Positions 45,134 through 55,367 of a stretch of DNA of 64,000 nucleotides are shown here, one piece after another (within the stretch, counting starts at the first letter, position 1; every line of letters starts with the position of its first letter). Source of the DNA: Osedax fenrisi (lineage: Eukaryota > Annelida > Polychaeta > Sabellida > Siboglinidae); NCBI GenBank assembly GCA_964019155.1, contig OZ025242.1, forward strand, positions 8,739,321 to 8,803,320. The letters run 5' to 3'. The notes below the pieces were generated by a model that was not told the origin of the DNA, made no database searches, and saw nothing but the letters and a program-made list of their open reading frames with translations. The position numbers and the translations under genes are program-made.

Positions 45134-46186
45134 ATGGATAAAAAGCTATGCATGCAGTGTGACAAGCCTTCGAGCACCGGTACATCAATTTCCTGTGGCT
45201 ATTGCTCAACTGACCTTCATTTTGAATGTCTACGATCGTATGGAGTTACGTCGATAGTATGGAACGGAACTAACCCATCGAAATATGGCTTGTCGTTATT
45301 TAATTCTTCTTATATTAAATTTGTATGCAAGAATTGCAAGCATTTATGTAACAATTCTGTCATTATTGATAATAATTCAGCCAGTGTTAACTCAAAGATT
45401 ATTGTAGAGCTTAATTCTCTTAAAAGTCAATTTAACTTACTTAGTGATAAGATATCTGAGCTCACCACTAATCTCCCAAGTGTTGATTTACTATCTAATG
45501 CTATATCATCCCTCCCAGATACTATTATTAAATCTACTAATAAATCCTTTTCTGATATTGTTAAATCTAGTCTACCAAAATCATCGTCATCATCCATGCC
45601 ACATGTATCTTCTCCATCATCCTTGATAAACCAATCATCCAATTCTACCTCATTCATTGTCATTGAACATATAAAACCCGTTAATAGAAATATTTCATAC
45701 ATTAAATCATTATTTAACTATCTAAATATTGATCCTAATTCTATTACTAATTTCTCTTTTCGTTCGCATTTTGCAAATATCACCCTTTCCTCGCCTTGTA
45801 TATCAGACTCACTTATTAATTCAAATAGTAAGCTTCTCTCGTCTAACTATGAATCACTCTACATTCGCCCATATATTGATGCTTCGCTTCTAAAACTAAA
45901 GCGTATCTACTTCCATGCATCAAAATCTTCTCTAACAGATCTTAGATGTGTTTTTAATAAATCATCTAGCACTTATCAACTTCGTCCTATTATTCAATCT
46001 AGTGAATCATCTACTAGTCGCATTGACTGGAAATGCAAGCAATTTATACCAGATGAAAAATTGCTTTCCATCTGGAGTAAATCTTTTGATGAATATTGTA
46101 AGGGGTTACAGAGTAATATTAGTGAAAATAGTGATAATAGTGATAATAGTGACAATAGTGATAATAGTAATAATGACAATTTATGA
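45134..46186 (+). CDS. LINE ORF1 protein with PHD-type zinc finger
   Basis: The 350-residue product starts at ATG 45134, whose context AAGATGG is favourable; no nearby in-frame ATG lies upstream. Residues 6-68 form a C4HC3 PHD-like finger: Cys6, Cys9, Cys21, Cys24, His29, Cys32, Cys65, Cys68. Residues about 85-115 (ELNSLKSQFNLLSDKISELT) look like a coiled coil suited to oligomerisation. A Ser-rich linker follows, then a region from about residue 175 (FIVIEHIKPVNR, IKSLFNYLNID, LYIRPYIDASLLKLKRIYF) that may be an RNA-binding fold, and an acidic Asn/Ser/Asp repeat at the end. PHD fingers in ORF1 are known from CR1 elements. The protein probably coats the element RNA. The frame ends in TGA directly followed by CTA and continues in the same frame as ORF2. 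Confidence 0.85.
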   Translation: MDKKLCMQCDKPSSTGTSISCGYCSTDLHFECLRSYGVTSIVWNGTNPSKYGLSLFNSSYIKFVCKNCKHLCNNSVIIDNNSASVNSKIIVELNSLKSQFNLLSDKISELTTNLPSVDLLSNAISSLPDTIIKSTNKSFSDIVKSSLPKSSSSSMPHVSSPSSLINQSSNSTSFIVIEHIKPVNRNISYIKSLFNYLNIDPNSITNFSFRSHFANITLSSPCISDSLINSNSKLLSSNYESLYIRPYIDASLLKLKRIYFHASKSSLTDLRCVFNKSSSTYQLRPIIQSSESSTSRIDWKCKQFIPDEKLLSIWSKSFDEYCKGLQSNISENSDNSDNSDNSDNSNNDNL

Positions 46187-46189
46187 CTA
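46184..46189 (+). promoter_or_regulatory. UGA-CUA stop context between ORF1 and ORF2 (possible readthrough)
   Basis: ORF1 ends in TGA (46184-46186), followed by CTA. UGA-CUA is the best-characterised leaky stop context in animal genes and RNA viruses. ORF2 continues in the same frame with no other stop for 954 codons. The overlapping ATG at 46183 opens a different frame and stops after five codons, so stop-start coupling does not explain ORF2. A simple nonsense mutation is the alternative. Confidence 0.5.
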
Positions 46190-49048
46190 TCGAATCTTAA
46201 GGTTAATGATAATAGTAATAACAGAAATATTTATTGTACTTTATTCAATGCTAGATCCATCAGAAATAAAAGTGATTTTATTAACCAATTTATTATTGAC
46301 TCTAAATGTGATATTGTCGCTATAACTGAAACATGGCTTACAGATAATGACTCAACTATTCCTGCTTTTGTTGTTCCTAATGGCTATAATATGATCTGCC
46401 ACAATAGAGGCACTTCGCGGGGTGGTGGTATTGCAATAATTTACAATTCTCATTTTAATATTAAAAATAATATCTTACCTAACTTTACATCTTGTGAAGC
46501 TATCTCATATCGTCTTCTTAACAAATCTAGTTTTATTGACATTATTCTCATATATCGTCCTCCATCTTCATCTTTTGTTACTTTTTTATCTGAAATTTCA
46601 ATTATTTTTGATTCAATCTCAATCAGCAATTGTATCATTCTTGGTGATATTAATATTCAATTAAATAAAACATCTTATCAATCTAATTCGTTTAATGACC
46701 TTTTATTTAGTAATTCTATGCATCAGCATATTACTTTTCCCACTCACACTAGTGGTAATACTATCGATGTAATTATTTCCCCTTCTGATTCTTCTTTAAT
46801 CTCTAGTACTAATCAAAGTCTACTTATATCTGACCATTTTGCCATTAATTTCACTTTATCTTTCCCGGTTCCCTTGGATCAATCTTTTATCAGAAATTAT
46901 AGAAATATATCTAGCATTAATATTAAAGAATTCATGAAATCTACTTTTATTCGGCTAAATTATCTCACATCACACTCACTATATATCGAACCTTCATTCG
47001 ATGACCTCAATACTTCACTCAAGTTATCCCTTGACTTCCATGCCCCTGTTAAAATTTCTAAAACAAAAAAGATATTTCATCAGTCATGGTTTGGCTCTGA
47101 ATTATCAACTCTTAAAAGGAAATTACGATCATATCAATTGAAGTTTTCTCGATCGAAATCACTGAATGATTTACAGTCCTTTAAAATGTATCGTAACATT
47201 TATCGTAGGAAATTATCTAATGTAAAATCTTTATTTTTTATTAATAAATTTCGTGATTTTGGAATCAACTCTAAACAGTCTTTTAAACTAGCTTTTTCTC
47301 TAATTGGCAAGAATAAAATTAAAAAACTTCCAGATTTACCCGAAAATGTACTTTGCTCATCATTTTCTAGTTTTTTCATACAAAAAACAAAAAATATCAT
47401 AAATAATCTACCTCCTATGAGTAATAATTGCCAACCATCTTTATGTAAACATTTTTCATCATTTCACTGGTCCTGCTTTTCGCTTCCTAATCCTCTTGAA
47501 ATCCAAACATTAATTATGTCCATTAAATCTCCATCCCCTCTAGATCCTATTCCTCTTACATTACTACGTTCTTCTATTTCATACTTGATAATTCCTATTA
47601 CTAATATATTTCGCTCATCGCTTATCTCCTCAGTTGTTCCTCCAAGTATGAAACAAGCATATATTACTCCAATTATTAAGAAGTCTACTCTTGATTCCTC
47701 TATTCTATCTAATTATCGTCCAATTTCTCAACTATCATCCCTTTCTAAAACTCTTGAGCGCATTGTAAGTAAACAATTAGTTCATTATATAACTTCTAAT
47801 TCGATAGCTGATCCTTTACAAAGTGCTTATCTTCCTAATCGTGGAACGGAAACAGCGCTTAATTTGATTTTTAATGATATAATACTGTCGCTAGACAAAA
47901 AAATGCCATGCTACTTAATATTACTTGATCTATCTAGTGCTTTTGACACTCTGGATCATACAATTTTATCATGTCGGCTTAAAGAGATAGGTATTCATGG
48001 ACAGGTGCACAATTGGTTAATGTCTTTTGTAACATCTCGTTTTTCATCAATTAAGATTAATGACAATTTTTCAAAATCATTTATGCACACTCATGGTGTT
48101 CCTCAAGGATCTGTTCTGGGCCCAATACTTTTCTTGATTTATATATTACCTGTTTCTTCTATTTTTAAAAAATATCCTTACATTCACTATCATCTATATG
48201 CTGATGATTTACAGCTTTATACTTCCTTTCCTCAATCTACTGATCACACTATAATCCAATACAACATTAAAAACTGTATTACTGATATACAAAATTGGTT
48301 CACTAGTAATTCATTATCCTTAAATGTCTCAAAAACTGATACTATTTTATTCTCTAAAATACCTTCAATTGTTAAAATAACTGATAGTTTTCTTGCCACG
48401 CTGCCTTTATCTAATAAAATCACAACACTCGGTATAACAATTGACTCTATTATGAAATATGACAGTCACATTCTTAATGTTATTCGTACTGCTAATTATT
48501 ATTTATATAATATACATAAGGCTCGTGCTAAGCTCTCTTTTGATATCACTAAATCACTTATATATTCATTGGTTTTTAGTAGATTCGACTACTGCAATTC
48601 ACTTTTTGTTTTTGTCCCTGATAATATTATGATAAAATTCGAAAAAATTCAAAGGAGAGCTGTTCGTGTTTTATATAAAATTAAAAATAATATAAATACT
48701 AATACGGGTAGTAACTATATATCTATATCACATATTATGTTAACCCTTGGTTGGCTCAGATATCGTGATCTTTGTAAACTAAAATTGTTATGTTTAGCTC
48801 ATAAAGCTATCTACACGGGTGAACCTAAGTATCTGGCTGAATTATTATCAATTGCTACCAGTAGCAGACCAAGACGGGATTGCCATGCAATGAAACTTGT
48901 TTTGCCTCATACAAATTCATGTTTTGGTAACTCTGCTTTTTCTGTTGCTGTACCAACTCTATGGAATTTACTTCCGAATATTATTCGTACGACAACTTCT
49001 CGATCTCAATTCAAAAGTAGACTCTTTAAACATTATTTAGTGAAATGA
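46187..49048 (+). CDS. LINE ORF2 polyprotein: APE-type endonuclease and reverse transcriptase
   Basis: The frame is open from directly after the ORF1 stop; the first ATG is at 46391, but the 68 codons before it encode essential endonuclease motifs: LFNARSIRNK (catalytic Asn) and AITETWL (metal-binding Glu). Then follow GGGIAII, ILIYRPPSSS, IILGDINIQL (catalytic Asp/Asn), TIDVIIS and SDHFAINF (catalytic Asp-His). Numbered from the ATG, RT motifs are SNYRPISQLSSLSKTLERIV, SAFDT (517-520 region), GVPQGSVLGP (569 on) and YADD (603-606), then LSLNVSKTD and TTLGITID. The C terminus reads FSVAVPTLWNLLP...QFKSRLFKHYL. Total about 953 residues if translated from the stop. All catalytic residues are present. 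The enzyme nicks target DNA and reverse-transcribes the RNA in situ. CR1/L2-like by motif style; the clade is not firmly assigned. Confidence 0.9.
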   Translation, partial: LSNLKVNDNSNNRNIYCTLFNARSIRNKSDFINQFIIDSKCDIVAITETWLTDNDSTIPAFVVPNGYNMICHNRGTSRGGGIAIIYNSHFNIKNNILPNFTSCEAISYRLLNKSSFIDIILIYRPPSSSFVTFLSEISIIFDSISISNCIILGDINIQLNKTSYQSNSFNDLLFSNSMHQHITFPTHTSGNTIDVIISPSDSSLISSTNQSLLISDHFAINFTLSFPVPLDQSFIRNYRNISSINIKEFMKSTFIRLNYLTSHSLYIEPSFDDLNTSLKLSLDFHAPVKISKTKKIFHQSWFGSELSTLKRKLRSYQLKFSRSKSLNDLQSFKMYRNIYRRKLSNVKSLFFINKFRDFGINSKQSFKLAFSLIGKNKIKKLPDLPENVLCSSFSSFFIQKTKNIINNLPPMSNNCQPSLCKHFSSFHWSCFSLPNPLEIQTLIMSIKSPSPLDPIPLTLLRSSISYLIIPITNIFRSSLISSVVPPSMKQAYITPIIKKSTLDSSILSNYRPISQLSSLSKTLERIVSKQLVHYITSNSIADPLQSAYLPNRGTETALNLIFNDIILSLDKKMPCYLILLDLSSAFDTLDHTILSCRLKEIGIHGQVHNWLMSFVTSRFSSIKINDNFSKSFMHTHGVPQGSVLGPILFLIYILPVSSIFKKYPYIHYHLYADDLQLYTSFPQSTDHTIIQYNIKNCITDIQNWFTSNSLSLNVSKTDTILFSKIPSIVKITDSFLATLPLSNKITTLGITIDSIMKYDSHILNVIRTANYYLYNIHKARAKLSFDITKSLIYSLVFSRFDYCNSLFVFVPDNIMIKFEKIQRRAVRVLYKIKNNINTNTGSNYISISHIMLTLGWLRYRDLCKLKLLCLAHKAIYTGEPKYLAELLSIATSSRPRRDCHAMKLVLPHTNSCFGNSAFSVAVPTLWNLLPNIIRTTTSRSQFKSRLFKHYLVK

Positions 49049-49189
49049 ATATATATTTTGCGATTACTGTTATCTTCGTTTATATGTTATATTATTATAT
49101 TATTATTATTATTATTATTATTGTTATGACGTCGAAAAATGATTTTCATTTATGAAGTCTCTAAACAAATAAATAAATAAATAAATAAA

Positions 49190-49592
49190 CAACATCGCAA
49201 CTATTCCTAATCGTAAATCTAAATAAGTATTGTTAATTACGCACGTTATGTTAACGTAACATTAATATATCCAATTCATTATAAACATTATCAATTATAT
49301 AAAACTGATATAAAAAATAAAACTATATTATTACAAAACGAGACATTCTCAACAATAAATACAACACATTTTATATTATTTAACATTTATTAAGTTATTA
49401 GAATATGTATAGAAGCTATATAACCCCCCATTACGGTAAACATTGATAGATCAACAGTGGAACTCTATAGATAGCCAATCGTGGAACTTAAGTATCAGAA
49501 CTATCTTGGTTATGCGATTACGTTAATTAATAATGTTTAAAATGAAAATTATTCCCACTTATATATGATTGGATACTTAATAATAATAATAA

Positions 49593-49629
<37 letters not shown>

Positions 49630-50454
49630 TACCCTGTGGTAAATAGGGTGCACCCTACAGACATTTCGGACGGACACTGTCCGTATTCGATCATGGGTTC
49701 CTAATACGGACACCCCCATAATCAATAGAATAACAATATGAAATACAATTTTAGAATGACAATACTATTAATAATTATATAATATAAATATATAGCAATT
49801 ATTGGATTGCAGTATTGATTAATACACCGTTAATTAAAGTAATTAAGACGGTTGTTATTATTAACATGTGCGTATTATACGATTTTCCATTAGAGATATT
49901 TGTAACTAAAATCACGTCGATCATTTCTGTACAATTAATGATTATACTTCAAGTATTAGTGCTTACGATACTCACAGCAATGCGACATGTTATAAGTTAT
50001 TGTATTATTCTATTAAAATTAATTAATTATATTATAGTATACCTACACACATACCTACACACATACCCACACACATACCCACACACATACGTACACACGT
50101 ATGTGTGATATTGCGATCAAAATAATACATTGAACACAAACAGGCATGAACAAAGTAGTATTATTATCAATATAAGTTAGTACAGGTCGGTGTTCCGGTC
50201 AGTATTACCCAACTCTGGTGCTGCCATTGACCGTATTCGGCTTTATAAAGCCGCCTATACGTGTTGCACCGACAAAAGTATTCTTTATTTTGAACAGCCG
50301 ACCGGTATTTTAATCACGTGCTTTTATTGTAAATATATTTACGAATTCTCACCTATCATTGGTCGACAGATCACGGAATATCCGACCAGCTTCCGGATAT
50401 TCGAGAATAAGTTCTAAATAAAGCCGGTGGATAATCTGCTGGATATTGTTATGC
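49190..50454. other. AT-rich intergenic, no gene recognised
   Basis: Contains (TA)n at 49592-49626, a TGTCCGTATTCG/TAATACGGACA hairpin at 49679-49711 related to one near 26554, a CACATACC repeat near 50045-50100, and a 75-codon open frame (50190-50417) without recognisable features. Confidence 0.45.
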
Positions 50455-50462
50455 GTGTTCAC

Positions 50463-50620
50463 TAGGGGCGCTGGAACCATGGTGTGTATGTAGGGGGGAC
50501 CACCTAATCAACATAAATGTTGTGGTAAAAGTAGGGTGGAACCAACACATAGGAGGTCCCCCTAGATTTTAAAGTGGGGGGGACATGTCCCCCTTGTCCC
50601 CCCATGTTGCAGCGCCCCTA
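50463..50620. mobile_element. hAT-type MITE with perfect 8-bp target duplication
   Basis: 158-base element with terminal inverted repeats TAGGGGCGCTG and CAGCGCCCCTA, flanked by identical GTGTTCAC on both sides (50455-50462 and 50621-50628). An 8-base duplication and a T/CAGGGGCG-type end are diagnostic of hAT superfamily elements. Near the ends it also has GG-rich and CC-rich blocks that pair (AGGGGGGACCACCT with AGGAGGTCCCCCT). The identical target duplication suggests a relatively recent insertion. Confidence 0.9.
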
Positions 50621-50943
50621 GTGTTCACATGCGAATACTCTACACTATATAGTATACGAAGTAGGTTGTGCATTTCGGCTACAGTACTTCTTGCGGATAT
50701 CCATAACGGAATATCTGTCAGATAATCGGGCTACTGGTGCGGTGTGATGATGTTCTACACGTGTAATCCACTACGACGACAACTAGATCACCTCGTCACT
50801 AGTAGTCATTCACTACCCCATGGGGTACTGCTGTAACCCTCACCATCGTTATCCGGCAGGTGTACCGAGAACAAAGGGCTAGTCGTTTCGAGAATGTTTA
50901 AGAGGACCGCGGTAGCTTAATAATTGACTTTATTATCTAGTCA
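50621..50943. other. Intergenic, no gene seen
   Basis: Words GGATATC/GAATATC recur on both sides of the hAT MITE (near 50395, 50440, 50695 and 50710), suggesting the MITE landed in an older repeat. No exon is supported. Confidence 0.4.
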
Positions 50944-51075
50944 CTAGATATTATGATCACGTGAACAAGCGTCCTCTTCACTTAATAAAGAGAGCGATTT
51001 AAGAATCGCGTATCTTACCAATTAAGTGAAGGAAAACGAACGGACGCTTGTTCACATGATCCGATATTTACTAGT
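50944..51075. repeat. Interrupted long inverted repeat
   Basis: Left arm ATCACGTGAACAAGCGTCC...TTCACTTAAT pairs with right arm ATTAAGTGAA...GGACGCTTGTTCACATGATC. The right arm carries a short extra segment (GGAAAACGAA), and the outer ACTAGATAT/ATTTACTAGT also match. The loop holds a small hairpin GCGATTTAAGAATCGC. Probably a foldback or MITE relic. Confidence 0.75.
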
Positions 51076-51136
51076 TATATAGTCTTTATTCACGTCTATC
51101 AGCTATCTAGCCGCCTCAGTATACCTCCAGTTCAAT

Positions 51137-51151
51137 CCGCTAGGTGGCATC
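51137..51151 (+). promoter_or_regulatory. CTCF-core-like site
   Basis: CCGCTAGGTGGCATC, close to the CTCF core and to the minus-strand site at 5149-5163. Motif match only. Confidence 0.3.
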
Positions 51152-52619
51152 CTATTGCGTAACTGGCTGATCACGTGACGTAACGCTAACCCCATTACGT
51201 CGCAGTCACACGAGGGAGGGGTCAGAGGTCACGTGATAATCAGGCTAATTATAACTGTAATACACTATCTGGTGCGCACACTCCAAAGCGTGTGTTTATG
51301 TTAGTGTGCGCAAACTTAATGTGTGCAACAATCAATATTTACACACACATATATATATATACGGCACATATAATAATATATAAATTATTAGGCAAACAAC
51401 AACAAAATAAACAAAAATATGGAAGAGAAAATAGATATGAATTGATACCCACATCGACACGGTATACAGCCTTGGTTTATGCACGCCGAATAAATATGTA
51501 TGACGATATCCCGCACGTGTGTGTGTGTGTCTATTATTAGAACACCTGCGCAATGATAACAACGCGCGCGAGTGATTAGAGATCTCTGTTACGCAATACC
51601 TATGACGGCATAATTAGGTAGTGTAACTCTCGCACACACTAGGGGGCGTAACCATCGGCCTACTGACCTCGGGTCATCGGGACGAAAGTGATTAATAACG
51701 AGCTCGTGAGAGAAGGGGATAATGGTAGAGCTAATGAGCAGTGGTCGTTACATACATGACTAGGCGGAGTATAAGTGTGTGTGTTAGGTTTGTGTGCGGG
51801 CATATACCATTGTATATGCATAAGTATATATATATATATATATATATAGGGCTACCCTGAAGCAACCTTCATTTATTGATTCTCATAATTACTTAAATAG
51901 TGATCACTTGTTCGATGTTATGGCTAATATTATTATATAAAAAAATGTTTAAATATCTTTAAAAAATACAATTGTTATATAATATATTATGCATATTGCA
52001 TTATTAAGGTCAAATACCTCGAAAGTCTTCTGATTATTTTATTTGTCCGTTTATTGTTTTTCTTTTATAATTATTACAATAATAAAATGTATCTGATCGT
52101 ATCTTATCTTATATATATATAAACACATACGTGTATACAAATATTGTAAAAAAAAAGGGAATTGGATTAATAAAATATTAATAACAAATTAATGAAATGT
52201 AAAAATAATAAAAATAAATATACATATATATATATATGTTGTGTGAGTTTTTTTTTATTATTTATGTAAATTCAATACATCATTTAGATTAAAAAATTTG
52301 TTATCATATATAAATAAATGTGTTTATTTGCGATGAGTATATTATCCTACGCATAACTTTATTCATCTTATATATACATGTTAATTCTCATATCTGTTAA
52401 TTTCGTGATTAAATAAATATTGATTTCATTAAACAGTATTTATAAATAGCGTATACCACAACGATGTACCATGGTCTATTTAATAGCATTAATACCAACA
52501 TGTACCTATACATACTCGTTTGATCCCATATCACTCGCCATACTATGACCTACTTAACTCTAACCACAACCACCACATTTGCCCCCAGGGGTGCCACAAA
52601 GAGACCACACACGGTGAAC
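51152..52619. other. Intergenic, no gene recognised
   Basis: Holds CACGTGA palindromes (51172, 51228), a CTAGGGGGCG word near 51639 and (TA)n at 51826-51848. Immediately after the (TA)n a short open stretch (ATLKQPSFIDSHNYLNSDHL) may be the tail of another 5'-truncated retroelement. The rest is AT-rich. Confidence 0.4.
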
Positions 52620-52834
52620 TGTTACTCTTAATCCCGTGACTCGGAAATCGTAGGGGGATTAATACACTTCGAAACACATTTTCACCATCAGTCTCGATCA
52701 TGTACGAAATTTATCAAATGATTAATATTCATCTTTGTCCACTCTGAACTTTTATCTAGCCATTGCTTTTTATGCCGTCCTCGTTTACGTACTCCTTTAA
52801 CCTTGTCTCGCATTATAGTGCTACATAGATCACC
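52620..52834 (-). pseudogene. LINE ORF2 C-terminal fragment
   Basis: The minus strand encodes MRDKVKGVRKRGRHKKQW, then LDKSSEWTKMNINHLINF and VHDRD before a stop, with a recognisable continuation (W-K-CV...NPPTISESRD) beyond it. The G-x-R-x-RGR-x-x-x-x-W-x-D...W...DRD-x-W pattern is the C-terminal signature of RTE-like and related LINE ORF2 proteins. Stops and frame changes show decay. It directly borders the CTCCACAACG array. Confidence 0.65.
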
Positions 52835-52840
52835 GTGTCG

Positions 52841-53127
52841 CACACCACGCTCCACACCACGCTCCACAACGCGCTCCACAACGATCCACAACGCTCCATA
52901 ACGCTCCACAACGCGCTCCACACAACGCTCCACAACACGCTCCACAACGCTCCACAACGCGCTCCACACAACGCTCCACAATACGCTCCACAACTCTCCA
53001 CATCGCTCCACAACTCGCACATAACGCTCCACAATGCGCCACAACGCTCCACAACGCTCCACATCGCTCCATAACGCTCCACACAACGCTCCATCACGCT
53101 CCACCACGCTCCACAACGCTCCACAAC
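52841..53127. repeat. CTCCACAACG minisatellite
   Basis: About 26 units of 9-12 bases (CGCTCCACAA, CGCGCTCCACACAA). Trp/Val/Glu-rich open frames on the minus strand are repeat artefacts. Confidence 0.95.
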
Positions 53128-53795
53128 TCTTGATTAAAACGTGTAATAAAACTTTGATCCGGGTAGCCTAATACTTAACAAATCCTGCAATTTGGTATGA
53201 GTCATTAAACATATCTATTGGGTATAAGTATTCGATGTTGGGTGGTAATCTGACGGTGTATGCACCTTCAAATACCCACCCTTACCCCACTGTACGCCGT
53301 ACAGTGTACGGGTGCTAAGGGTGATCATACGGTGCTGTGTTCACACGGAAGACTAGCTCACGACACGGTCGCACACTGGGAACCGCACACACGTCGTATG
53401 TCCTATCGGAATGTATGTCCTATCGGAATGTATGTACAACTTTAATATCGCACCCTGCGCAAACGCATTCCCAGCGTCGCTCTTTAATTATATATTTATA
53501 AACATAAAAAGAATTTAATTATAAATATATGTTAATACCGGCTATTTAATCGCTATGTGTCGAATATGATTTGTTACCTATTGTAATACAGAGAGTATAT
53601 TATTTACCGGTATACCTGTATATATATATATATACATCATCTGAAGGTGTTTAATATATACATATATGTGTCAATGCTGTTTAGTTATAATTACTATGTA
53701 AATATATTTAATAAAAAAATACGTTTAATACATATACCGTACAAGGTGATGTATACTGTATCATTATAATTGGTATTTGGCTATAAATATAATCA

Positions 53796-53798
<3 letters not shown>
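53128..53798. other. Intergenic, no gene seen
   Basis: Includes a direct repeat TATGTCCTATCGGAATG (about 53397 and 53414) and AT-rich DNA. No exon is supported. Confidence 0.45.

Positions 53799-53865
<67 letters not shown>
53799..53865. repeat. (CA)n microsatellite
   Basis: Uninterrupted CA tract of about 66 bases. Confidence 0.95.
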
Positions 53866-53868
<3 letters not shown>

Positions 53869-53963
53869 GCATGTCACTTACGCACGAATACCTACACGCC
53901 ATCATAATATAGTATATACGTATATATATATATACATAATGTAATCCACTACGTGTACCTATA

Positions 53964-54073
53964 TGTATGTACCCTATTATGTACCCTATTATGTACCCTT
54001 ATGTATCCTATGATGTACCCTTATGTACCCTAATATGTACCCTTATGTATCCTATGATGTACCCTATGATGTA
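53964..54073. repeat. TATGTACCCT imperfect repeat
   Basis: About nine units of 11-13 bases alternating TATGTACCC, TTATGTATCC and TGATGTACCC. Confidence 0.9.
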
Positions 54074-54464
54074 ATATTCTAGGTGGACGTGTATCCGGCT
54101 TACAATGATACGCGGCTTCGAGGCTGGGGTTACTGTATATGAATGAATAACGTCAGTATAGACACGTTTCTAAGGAGGATCAATGAAAGCTATAAGTAGC
54201 TTTATTAAATCGATACCTCCATAGTATATGAATATAATAGCTTTAGGACAGTTATACAATAATAATAAGACTTGTGTACTAGAATTCAATATATACTATT
54301 ATTAACTTAACGAGGTTTCGTTATAAAGCGTTTTTGTCTGAGTTATACGGTATACCGTATAGGACCTATAGGATAGATTGTTTAGTGTCTTTGTGGTTCC
54401 CTTCGTAGAAAAGTGCTATCGCACCGACCGTAGATTTATAGTTGACCTAGATTGGTATTCACGT
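54074..54464. other. Intergenic, no gene seen
   Basis: No exon, RNA gene or repeat unit could be supported in this AT-rich stretch. Confidence 0.4.
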
Positions 54465-54747
54465 GATTTTCTTCAACATACACGATGCCTCGATTTAGGT
54501 AACTTAAGATGGCCGACCTTCAATCGTAAATTATTATATTTCAGTATAAATATATAATATAAATAAATATAAATGTTTATTTAGATATAATTGTAACGCA
54601 CTTTATATGAGCGCGCGCTCATAGAAACAAAATCAAATGTATTTAAAAGTTATGTTATTAAATGCACGACATGCATTGCACGTGGCATGCGACGGTCGGC
54701 CATCTTAAGTTACATAAATCGAGGCACCGTGCCCGTTGAAGAATTTT
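54465..54747. mobile_element. MITE with about 50-bp terminal inverted repeats
   Basis: Inner arms are 38 bases with two mismatches (54481-54518 and 54694-54731): CACGATGCCTCGATTTAGG against CACGGTGCCTCGATTTATG, then GTAACTTAAGATGGCCGACC or near-identical sequence. Outside them CTTCAAC / GTTGAAG extends the pairing. The middle is AT-rich with a central ATGAGCGCGCGCTCAT palindrome and no coding capacity. The superfamily was not assigned. Confidence 0.8.
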
Positions 54748-55109
54748 ACATTGGCGAGATATAGCAATACCTATCTACAGGTAACATACAATCTATGAGA
54801 GAGATGTAGGCTATATATATTATTCAATATATTACATTTTTATAAAAATGTCTTTATAATATTATGTGACATTAACATAACACACAGTTCGTTAATGAAT
54901 GTCAAATATTTTCATATCTATTACCGTTGTGATTATATTGATATCAACCAAAACCCCCTCATCCCAAAAACCCCCGCCTCCCCCAACATTATTTTTAATA
55001 ACTTCTTTAGTTTCTATATTTTATAACAAGTAAATATAACACACACATATATATATATATTTGCAACCTATTTATTATTCCATCCATTCATTATATTCTG
55101 TTGTCAGAC
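54748..55109. other. Intergenic, no gene seen
   Basis: AT-rich, with a C-rich patch near 54955-54985. Nothing supported. Confidence 0.4.
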
Positions 55110-55166
55110 GATAGAGAACGACGCCGATGTTATTTACGTGTACAAAAACAAGCGAATCAAATCAAA
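55110..55166 (+). CDS. Candidate small exon (weak)
   Basis: Preceded by TATTCTGTTGTCAG (acceptor-like) and followed by GTATAAGT (donor-like). The frame reads TIENDADVIYVYKNKRIKSN. The charged composition differs from surrounding repeat translations, but no family was recognised and no partner exon was found. Confidence 0.22.
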
Positions 55167-55367
55167 TATATGTATAAGTTACCTTGGCGTGGTTCTCGTG
55201 GGTCTACTTCTCCCTACGTACAACCCCCTCACTAGCCCCACCCCACCACCCCACCGCCACCCCCTCCAGCCCCATCGGCCCCCACCAATAGTGAATACAG
55301 CGCGCGTCTTGTTTCCTTAATCGCTAATGGTTTCGCCCGCCCGTAATGGTATAAATCATACGTGATT

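Larger units (their letters stand above)
45134..49189 (+). mobile_element. Near full-length CR1/L2-type LINE
   Basis: Contains ORF1 (PHD finger, coiled coil), ORF2 (endonuclease, RT, C-terminal region) and a 3' UTR ending in (AAAT)n (about 49167-49189). Both frames are undamaged except for the single in-frame TGA between them. No target duplication was found. The 5' boundary is set at the ORF1 start only because the UTR is not delimited. Of the LINE copies in the window it is the only one that may still be, or recently was, active. Confidence 0.85.

Noticed and set aside
46183..46200. Stop-start (AUGA) coupling as the ORF2 translation route
   Set aside because: The overlapping AUG is in a different frame and reaches a stop after five codons.
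50190..50417. 75-codon open frame as a gene
   Set aside because: No ATG in good context, no recognisable domain, and it lies in sequence with recurring GGATATC words.
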